Of a stretch of 6,440 nucleotides of DNA, positions 1 to 4,736 are shown one piece after another. This DNA comes from Gammaproteobacteria bacterium (GTDB lineage Bacteria > Pseudomonadota > Gammaproteobacteria > Arenicellales > JAOTYS01). Position 1 is the first letter of the stretch, and every line of letters starts with the position of its first letter. The DNA is taken from the NCBI GenBank assembly GCA_029861795.1, contig JAOTYS010000267.1, forward strand, positions 1-6,440, read 5' to 3'. The notes under the pieces are model-generated. The model had not been told where the DNA came from. It worked only from the letters and a program-made list of their open reading frames with translations, and did not search any database. The position numbers were made by a program, and so were the translations under genes.

Positions 1-863
1 GAATCGAAGATAATGATTTTTTGTGGGGGGACTTTGGCGCGTGTTAACGCGACGTTGACTGGTTTGAAAACGTTCTCAACCTTGACTCGGAATTCTTCTT
101 TAGACCATCCGAATTTGTCAATAATCTCTCGCCGTGTATTCCCAATTCTGCCGGAGCATGTTGCAAATATTTCGTGTGGGTTTGCCCCACCCATGATCAG
201 CGCAGCCACTGAAATCCTGTCTTCTGCCGCCACTATCGCCCCGCCAATGACTGCACCCATACTAAAGCCAATCAGTCCGATATGTTGTGGATCGACTTCG
301 GGTCTGTTCTGTGCCCAGTCAATATAGCGACGTATGTCAATCACATTTGATTGTACCCTTGCCACCATGTGTTCGAGCACCTCGACAAAATCTTCTGCAA
401 ATTGTGCTTGTGTCATTGCTGGCCAGTCGAACAAAAAGTCGTCCGCTAATATTCGCAGTATGTTCGCCCGCCCTTGCGATCGATTCTTCAACCCATCACT
501 GATCTTACGGGACGGATAGGTATGACTTCCGTAAATAGGTAACACAATGATAAGAGGCTTCTTGCCCAGCAAAATGCTCTGGAAGTATTGGGCATGCAGT
601 TGATTCTCTCGCTGGCCGTTGATACCGATCGACGGTATAGTCACATTGTACATTGTGTAGTGGGTAGTGCTGTGATCGCGATCGACTCGTTCAAGCGATG
701 AAACTGGCGCGTGATCGTAATCAAACTGGGAGCTGAATTCAGTTTCTGCGGTAACCGGCACATAGTTTGGGTCAGGTACAAAGGGTTGGTAGATGCTGTT
801 GATACAGCCGCTCAATCCAAATCCCAATAACAACGATGAGACGAAATTTCGTAATCCTGTCAT
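1..863 (-). CDS. Putative lipoprotein, alpha/beta hydrolase fold (3' end beyond window)
   Basis: Reading leftward from the ATG at 863, 287 uninterrupted codons run off the window edge; an in-frame TAG lies 14 codons upstream of the ATG, and no strong Shine-Dalgarno is visible. The N-terminus is a short lipoprotein signal: a hydrophobic stretch (about residues 7-18) ending in the lipobox LSGC, with the lipidated Cys at 20. Ile at +2, not Asp, suggests outer-membrane sorting by the usual Lol rule. A core strand (KPLIIVLPIYGS, 102-113) precedes the nucleophile elbow GFSMG (199-203, Ser201), which has the G-x-S-x-G form of serine hydrolases. Other striking segments are MGGANPHEIFATC (224-236) and IIIFD (283-287), where the catalytic acid strand would be expected. 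The catalytic His should lie beyond the edge. Substrate is unknown; esterase, lipase or dienelactone-hydrolase-like activity are all possible. It follows hpnB by 94 bases on the same strand, so a role in envelope lipid or hopanoid metabolism is a guess from context. Confidence 0.8.
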   Translation of the reverse strand, partial: MTGLRNFVSSLLLGFGLSGCINSIYQPFVPDPNYVPVTAETEFSSQFDYDHAPVSSLERVDRDHSTTHYTMYNVTIPSIGINGQRENQLHAQYFQSILLGKKPLIIVLPIYGSHTYPSRKISDGLKNRSQGRANILRILADDFLFDWPAMTQAQFAEDFVEVLEHMVARVQSNVIDIRRYIDWAQNRPEVDPQHIGLIGFSMGAVIGGAIVAAEDRISVAALIMGGANPHEIFATCSGRIGNTRREIIDKFGWSKEEFRVKVENVFKPVNVALTRAKVPPQKIIIFD

Positions 864-957
864 TTTTGTTCGATGAACCGCGGAGCGCTTGTAGGAATGC
901 TATGCAACCCCCTACTGATGTGCTTATGAGCTAGCATCCGATCTCTTGACCTAGGGA

Positions 958-2097
958 CTAAGTGTGACCCATACCCCTATTTCCGTACAATCGCCCCCTC
1001 CACCGGAACCGCCGCCCAAGCCAGTATCGAATCGCCGACGACCACGTCATGGCCAAGTACAGCGATCCAATCAAGGGAAGCGCGAGAGCCCAAAAGAACC
1101 TCATACCGTAGAATCTTAGAGTTGGGCAATAAGACAGCATCATCAGAATCAGGGCACACAGGGCGGCTACCTTGGGAACCAAGCCTGGTATCAACAATCC
1201 CGCTATAGGGGACCAAAAGATGATCACCATCAGCACGGTACAAATCAGCAGGCGCACCACAGAGTACTTCAGCTCGGTGAAGGCATTGCGCGCTACCATA
1301 TTCCAAATCGACCCGAGTGACTCATATACCCTCGTGCTGCACGCGGAATGGGTCAGTCCTATCCATGTTCTGTATCCTAACTTCTTGGCACGTTTAGCCA
1401 GAGCGCAGTCATCGATGAGTATGTCTTTTAGAGAGCCAAACCCACCGATCTTCCTAACTAGCTCGGCCTTAAGCAGTATGCATCCGCCCGCGCCTGCCGC
1501 AATGCCTTGAACTTGGGGGTTATTTGACAGGCGAAACGGATACAGCAACTTAAAGAAATACACAAAAGCTGGCATCAGCAACCGTTCCCAGAACGAATCC
1601 ATACGCAATGCAACCATCAGAGACAAGAAATCGATGTTGTCGCTATCCATCTTGTGTTTCATTGCGGCTAACATCCCTGGCTCTAGCTTTATATCAGCGT
1701 CTATCAGCAAGACGTTTTCGGTAGAGACTTCTGCGAATCCTTGATCTAGGGCCCACATTTTTCCGACCCAATCCTGGGGCAAAGGTTTGCCTTGAACTAG
1801 CTTCAAATTACACTGGCTCACAGAACGTGCTGCATCCGCTGTGCCGTCGGTGGACTGATCGTCCACCAAGACTATTTGGATATTGCGGTGCTGTGCGGTA
1901 AGACCTCGCAGCGTTTCTGCGATAGTGGATGACTCGTTACGGGCTGGGACGAGTGCCGTTATGTCGTCTGGGTTTAGAACGTGGTTGCATCCGTTCGCAT
2001 CAAGGCGTTCACGGGTACTCCAGGGTTGCCATGGCAATAAAAGGATTGTCGCCCACACTACCACCCCAATGATTGCGATAACCGCACCGATGGTCAA
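958..2097 (-). CDS. hpnB: Hopanoid-associated glycosyltransferase HpnB (GT2 family)
   Basis: This 379-residue membrane protein matches the hopene-associated glycosyltransferase family. An N-terminal membrane segment (about 3-22) leads into a cytosolic GT-A domain with PARNE (51-55), VDDQSTDGT (78-86) for nucleotide-sugar binding, LLIDADI (130-136) carrying the DxD-type metal site, the loop GIAAGAGG (198-205) and ILIDDCALAKRAKKLG (226-241), with the likely catalytic Asp pair at 229-230. Three hydrophobic segments follow (about 282-305, 308-325, 334-352), and the protein ends in a basic RRFRWRGRLYG tail. The start is TTG at 2097: an in-frame TGA sits two codons upstream, and the next candidates (GTG near residues 12-14) would cut the first membrane helix. 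The ribosome site is weak (GGAA about 10 bases upstream). The gene lies 119 bases after hpnH on the same strand. Its presence in hopanoid loci is well known, but the sugar and acceptor are not established. Identity is confident, exact start less so. Confidence 0.9.
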   Translation of the reverse strand: MTIGAVIAIIGVVVWATILLLPWQPWSTRERLDANGCNHVLNPDDITALVPARNESSTIAETLRGLTAQHRNIQIVLVDDQSTDGTADAARSVSQCNLKLVQGKPLPQDWVGKMWALDQGFAEVSTENVLLIDADIKLEPGMLAAMKHKMDSDNIDFLSLMVALRMDSFWERLLMPAFVYFFKLLYPFRLSNNPQVQGIAAGAGGCILLKAELVRKIGGFGSLKDILIDDCALAKRAKKLGYRTWIGLTHSACSTRVYESLGSIWNMVARNAFTELKYSVVRLLICTVLMVIIFWSPIAGLLIPGLVPKVAALCALILMMLSYCPTLRFYGMRFFWALALPLIGSLYLAMTWSSAIRYWLGRRFRWRGRLYGNRGMGHT

Positions 2098-2190
2098 ATC
2101 TCGTCAGTTCCAGATTAGTGAGAGCGCAACATATAATCTCGCTAACTCTCAATCACTACATTGTATTCAAGTCATTGAGCTTAAATCGGT

Positions 2191-2217
2191 GCACCAAGCT
2201 GGGATCACCCAAAGTGC
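2191..2217 (-). other. Small stem-loop just after hpnH
   Basis: The 119-base gap between hpnH and hpnB opens with an imperfect hairpin touching the hpnH stop codon. An inner stem TGGG/CCCA closes a TGAT loop, and an outer GCAC/GTGC pairing is separated from it by unpaired bases. No U-rich run follows, so it is not a normal intrinsic terminator. It could slow exoribonucleases or be chance. I found no convincing sigma70 promoter in the remainder of the gap, so hpnB may be expressed by read-through from ispH-hpnH. Confidence 0.25.
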
Positions 2218-3329
2218 TAAGCGACTGTGCGATCGGTCGTTGTCTTAACGACAACAGGCAGAGGAACAGAATGGGGCTCGTCATATAAGATCGGTAACTC
2301 TGACACCATAGGGCCGTCAGTGCGGGGCCCGCGTAGAAATACTCCCAGGGCTTTTAGGGGATGTGCAAACAGATCGTTTACTGCAGTTGGTTCGAATCCA
2401 CAGTGCACCATACAGTCAGCACACTTTGGGTTCCGACCGGTGCCATACTTTTCCCAATCTGTTTCTTCAATAAGTTCTCGAAAGGTAGCAGCGTAACCAT
2501 CGTCTACCAGTAGATAACATGGCTTCTGCCAACCGAAGACGTTGCGGGTCGGATTTCCCCATGGGGTGCATTGGTAACTCTGATTTCCAGCCAAGAAATC
2601 GAGAAATAGGGTCGATTGATTGATCCGCCAGCCTCTTCCTTTCCCCCGATCAAGAATATCGCGAAACAACTGTTTGCTGTGCCGACGTTTGAGAAACACG
2701 TCTTGCTGCGGTGCATGTTGGTAGCTGTATCCGGGAGAGATCGTTGCGCCCTCTACCCCCAATTCCATACAAAAATCGAGAAATTCAGAAACCTCCTCAG
2801 CGCTCTCTCCCTGAAATAGGGTGCAGTTGACCGTCACCCTAAAGCCCTTGGAAACAGCTAGCTTGATCGCCCCCACCGCTTTATCGAACACTCCTTCGCG
2901 ACACACAGAAGTATCGTGACGTTGTCGATTGCCATCGAGGTGTATAGAAAAAGTGAGGTAAGGCGATGGGGTGAAAGCGTCTATCTTTTTCTTGAGCAAT
3001 AACGCATTAGTACATAGATATACAAACTTTTTGCGTTCGATAATCCCGGCTACGATCTGAGGCATCTCTTTGTGGATAAGCGGTTCGCCACCCGGAATTG
3101 AAACCACAGGAGCGCCGCACTCATCCACCGCGGTCAAACACTCCTCCACACTCAGCCTTCGATTTAGGATGTCCTCTGGGTAATCGATCTTTCCGCATCC
3201 TGCGCATGCCAAGTTGCAACGGAATAGCGGCTCCAACATCAGAACCAATGGATAGCGGCTATTTCCGCGTAGTTTTTGACCGATGATGTATCGGGCAACT
3301 CGGTATTGTTGTATTAGAGGAACGGACAT
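2217..3329 (-). CDS. hpnH: Adenosylhopane synthase HpnH (radical SAM)
   Basis: This 370-residue protein is a B12-independent radical SAM enzyme that joins the 5'-deoxyadenosyl group of SAM to diploptene, giving adenosylhopane, the first step of C35 hopanoid side-chain extension. The N-terminus MSVPLIQQYRVARY is typical of the family. The [4Fe-4S] motif CxxxCxxC is at Cys38, Cys42 and Cys45 (CNLACAGC), and the SAM-binding GGEP motif is at 80-83. The C-terminal region, corresponding to the extra domain of HpnH-type radical SAM proteins, holds Cys254, Cys271 and a C-x2-C-x3-C cluster at 303, 306 and 310. Cys residues in this part may bind metal, but that is inference. The ATG at 3329 shares its A with the ispH stop (TAATG), and GGTGAG five or so bases upstream can serve as Shine-Dalgarno, so translation is probably coupled to ispH. 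The gene is intact and ends in TAG. Confidence 0.95.
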   Translation of the reverse strand: MSVPLIQQYRVARYIIGQKLRGNSRYPLVLMLEPLFRCNLACAGCGKIDYPEDILNRRLSVEECLTAVDECGAPVVSIPGGEPLIHKEMPQIVAGIIERKKFVYLCTNALLLKKKIDAFTPSPYLTFSIHLDGNRQRHDTSVCREGVFDKAVGAIKLAVSKGFRVTVNCTLFQGESAEEVSEFLDFCMELGVEGATISPGYSYQHAPQQDVFLKRRHSKQLFRDILDRGKGRGWRINQSTLFLDFLAGNQSYQCTPWGNPTRNVFGWQKPCYLLVDDGYAATFRELIEETDWEKYGTGRNPKCADCMVHCGFEPTAVNDLFAHPLKALGVFLRGPRTDGPMVSELPILYDEPHSVPLPVVVKTTTDRTVA

Positions 3330-3338
3330 TAACTCACC
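3327..3338 (-). promoter_or_regulatory. ispH-hpnH stop/start overlap with internal Shine-Dalgarno
   Basis: The ispH stop TAA (3331-3329) and the hpnH start ATG (3329-3327) share one base. GGTGAG (3338-3333), inside the last ispH codons, is placed to act as the hpnH ribosome site. This arrangement usually couples translation of the second gene to the first and ties the dose of HpnH to that of IspH. Confidence 0.7.
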
Positions 3339-4279
3339 AACGCATGTGCCTTTCTATGAGAGACCAATGCCTTGGGTAATCTAAATGTTGTGGTCTCATT
3401 TACGCCCTGCATTTCACTAACACCTATAACTCCGTACTCGCGTAACTTGCTTAATACTCTCTGGACTAGTACTTCCGGAGCAGATGCCCCGGCGGTGATA
3501 CCCACTTTAGTAACCGTATTGAACCAGTTCACATCAAGCTCGGTCTCGTCTTTGATCAGGTACGCGGGCACCCCGCACTGTTCCCCTACCTCTTGCAAGC
3601 GGTTGGAATTCGAGCTGTTCAACGCACCCACCACCAGAATCAAGTCGACTTCCTTCGCCAGAGCCCGTACGGCGTTCTGCCGATTTTGCGTAGCATAACA
3701 AATATCGTCCAGTTCAGAGCCCTGAATGCTTGGGAAGCGATGCTTCAGTGCCTCGATTACATCGCGTGTATCGTCAATACTCAATGTGGTTTGCGTCACA
3801 TAAGCCAATTTGCTGGGATCGCGAACCCGCAACGCCTCGACTTCATCTGTGGTTGACACCAGGGATACTGGCCCAGTGACACGACCCATGGTGCCTTCGA
3901 CCTCCTCATGGCCCGGATGTCCTATGATGATTATCTCGTAGCCACGTTGGCTGTAGCGGCGAGCCTGTAGATGCACCTTTGTTACTAGCGGGCAAGTCGC
4001 GTCAATCACCTCCAAGCTGTTTGTTTTGGCCTGCGCGGCCACAGCATTGGATACGCCGTGGGCGCTGAACACGATCACAGATTCACTTGGCACCGCGTCT
4101 AGGTCTTCCACAAATATTGCCCCCTGTGCCTGCAGATCTTCGACAACATGGCGATTGTGTACAATTTCGTGGAAAACATAGATTGGTGGTCCATATATTT
4201 CAAGAGCCAGTTTCACAATTTCTACTGCGCGTACCACTCCGGCGCAGAATCCACGAGGCTGAGATAGCAATACCTGCAT
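3329..4279 (-). CDS. ispH: 4-hydroxy-3-methylbut-2-enyl diphosphate reductase IspH (LytB)
   Basis: IspH is the last MEP-pathway enzyme: a cytosolic [4Fe-4S] protein that reductively dehydroxylates HMBPP to IPP and DMAPP. From the ATG at 4279 the protein has 316 residues, the same length as E. coli IspH. The three cluster cysteines are Cys12 (PRGFCAGV), Cys96 (DATCPLVTKVH) and Cys194 (DDICYATQNRQ). Substrate-pocket residues are in place: His41 (EIVHN), His74 (SAHGVS), His124 and Glu126 (GHPGHEEVEGT), TQTT (162-165), NSSNSNRL (221-228) and Ser266 (AGASAP). A longer frame from an ATG at 4306 exists, but the shorter start is preferred because AAGGAGG sits seven bases before it and MQVLLSQPRGFCAGV is the normal family N-terminus. 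It is the first gene of the leftward run and overlaps hpnH by one base. Leu220 before NSSNSNRL sits where Lys or Pro is more usual; otherwise the protein looks fully functional. Confidence 0.97.
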   Translation of the reverse strand: MQVLLSQPRGFCAGVVRAVEIVKLALEIYGPPIYVFHEIVHNRHVVEDLQAQGAIFVEDLDAVPSESVIVFSAHGVSNAVAAQAKTNSLEVIDATCPLVTKVHLQARRYSQRGYEIIIIGHPGHEEVEGTMGRVTGPVSLVSTTDEVEALRVRDPSKLAYVTQTTLSIDDTRDVIEALKHRFPSIQGSELDDICYATQNRQNAVRALAKEVDLILVVGALNSSNSNRLQEVGEQCGVPAYLIKDETELDVNWFNTVTKVGITAGASAPEVLVQRVLSKLREYGVIGVSEMQGVNETTTFRLPKALVSHRKAHALVS

Positions 4280-4285
4280 CGGACT

Positions 4286-4293
4286 ACCTCCTT
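4286..4293 (-). promoter_or_regulatory. Strong Shine-Dalgarno of ispH
   Basis: AAGGAGGT on the minus strand is a near-perfect anti-16S match. It ends seven bases before the ATG at 4279. It decides the ispH start against the ATG at 4306, which lies upstream of this site and has no comparable signal. Confidence 0.85.
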
Positions 4294-4366
4294 GCTGACC
4301 CTTCACCTTATTGCTGATCGGGCCGACGCGGTTTGTTATTGGTACCCGTTACTGCTTGAAGTACGG

Positions 4367-4395
4367 TTTATACGGCTTGCGATATTAGAAGGTAA
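4367..4395 (-). promoter_or_regulatory. Candidate sigma70 promoter for ispH-hpnH
   Basis: On the minus strand, TTACCT (4395-4390, three of six matches to the -35 consensus) and TATAAA (4372-4367, five of six matches to the -10) are separated by 17 bases. Transcription would start near 4360, giving an ispH leader of about 80 bases. This is a sequence-only guess in AT-richer DNA; alternatives such as TACAAT nearby cannot be excluded. Confidence 0.35.
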
Positions 4396-4462
4396 CCTAT
4401 TGTAAAAGCTCCGTAAATAGCATTACCTGGCGCACCACCGAATAGCCTAACTTGAACCTGGC

Positions 4463-4533
4463 TCTGCGTTCCCGTTTGGTAAGCATAGGACAACTTGTTC
4501 CCAAACCTGGTGGGCGGAATCCAGCGACGCAGA
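4463..4533. repeat. Nested inverted repeats able to form a three-way junction
   Basis: An outer pairing TCTGCGTT (4463-4470) with GACGCAGA (4526-4533) gives eight pairs including one G-T. Inside it, GTTTGG (4474-4479) pairs with CCAAAC (4501-4506), and CTGG (4507-4510) pairs with CCAG (4521-4524). The two inner stems abut, so the whole can be drawn as a compact three-way junction. Either strand could fold this way apart from the wobble pair. It may be a small RNA core, a leader element or a protein-binding site. No known RNA family was recognised. Confidence 0.35.
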
Positions 4534-4542
4534 AATACTGTC

Positions 4543-4558
4543 GAAATGCTGAAATGCG
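4543..4558. repeat. Short tandem repeat GAAATGC(T/G)
   Basis: GAAATGCT (4543-4550) is followed directly by GAAATGCG (4551-4558), two eight-base units differing in the last base. The units lie about 40-50 bases upstream of the dxs -10 element, where a phased activator or repressor could bind. They could equally be chance duplication. Confidence 0.3.
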
Positions 4559-4593
4559 CCCCCGGGGTGAGTGGTTCCAGAAACTCACTGCAC

Positions 4594-4599
4594 TATAAT
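4594..4599 (+). promoter_or_regulatory. Candidate -10 element of dxs promoter
   Basis: A perfect TATAAT lies 137 bases before the dxs ATG. Transcription would start near 4605. No good -35 match exists 16-18 bases upstream (TGGTTC at 4572-4577 is the nearest in place), and there is no TGn extension, which would suit a promoter that needs an activator. The same bases read CTATTATAG on the other strand, so a minus-strand -10 here cannot be ruled out. Confidence 0.45.
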
Positions 4600-4603
4600 A
4601 GCG

Positions 4604-4681
4604 GAGACGCTAGCCTGGGTTGGTGGGCCGTCTCGGTTGACTAAGTGCAGAAACTAGAGAGGGCGACGTGCTGAAAGCACG
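4604..4681 (+). other. Structured 5' leader of dxs
   Basis: Two hairpins fall in the predicted dxs leader. The first pairs GAGACG (4604-4609) with CGTCTC (4629-4634), continues after a CTA bulge with GCCT/GGGC pairing (4613-4616 with 4625-4628), and would sit at the very 5' end of the transcript. The second is a perfect six-pair stem CGTGCT/AGCACG with a three-base loop (4667-4681). No U-run follows either one, so they are not terminators. An mRNA-stabilising 5' hairpin or a regulatory leader is possible. The layout does not match the thiamine-pyrophosphate riboswitch. Confidence 0.35.
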
Positions 4682-4726
4682 GCTGGGATAGTGGCGGTGC
4701 AACGTATTTAAGAGTGTGAACCGATT

Positions 4727-4730
4727 GGAA
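4727..4730 (+). promoter_or_regulatory. Ribosome binding site of dxs
   Basis: GGAA lies six bases before the ATG at 4737. An in-frame GTG at 4734 directly precedes the ATG and a TAG at 4731 precedes that, so translation can begin only at one of these two adjacent codons or further in. The spacing favours the ATG. Confidence 0.55.
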
Positions 4731-4736
4731 TAGGTG

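Larger units (their letters stand above)
4280..4736. other. Divergent dxs/ispH intergenic control region
   Basis: These 457 bases separate ispH (leftward) from dxs (rightward). I see no credible gene here; a 63-codon minus-strand frame at 4397-4588 has no recognisable motif, no good ribosome site and overlaps inverted repeats. The region holds candidate promoters for each gene, a set of nested inverted repeats in the middle, a short tandem repeat and a structured dxs leader, listed separately. Its length is generous for a simple back-to-back promoter pair and leaves room for regulator binding or a small RNA. Confidence 0.7.

Noticed and set aside
13..519. Plus-strand open frames of 61-104 codons at the left edge
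   Set aside because: They lie opposite the lipoprotein hydrolase, whose minus-strand frame has a lipobox and a serine nucleophile elbow; the plus frames show no motif.
917..938. Possible terminator between hpnB and the hydrolase gene
   Set aside because: The GATG/CATC and GCT/AGC pairings are short and interrupted, and no U-run follows on the minus strand.
4280..4306. Nine-residue N-terminal extension of IspH from the ATG at 4306
   Set aside because: The strong AAGGAGG lies inside this stretch and points to the ATG at 4279, which gives the standard 316-residue protein.
4560..4567. CCCCGGGG palindrome as a terminator or operator
   Set aside because: It has no loop and no U-tract, and GC palindromes of this size are common by chance.
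4397..4588. 63-codon minus-strand open frame in the intergenic region
   Set aside because: No recognisable motif, no convincing ribosome site, and it covers the inverted repeats; it looks like a chance open frame.
4600..4736. Thiamine-pyrophosphate riboswitch upstream of dxs
   Set aside because: CTGGGATAGTGGCGGTGC faintly recalls the 3' half of the TPP motif, but the CTGAGA element and the conserved pairing layout are absent.
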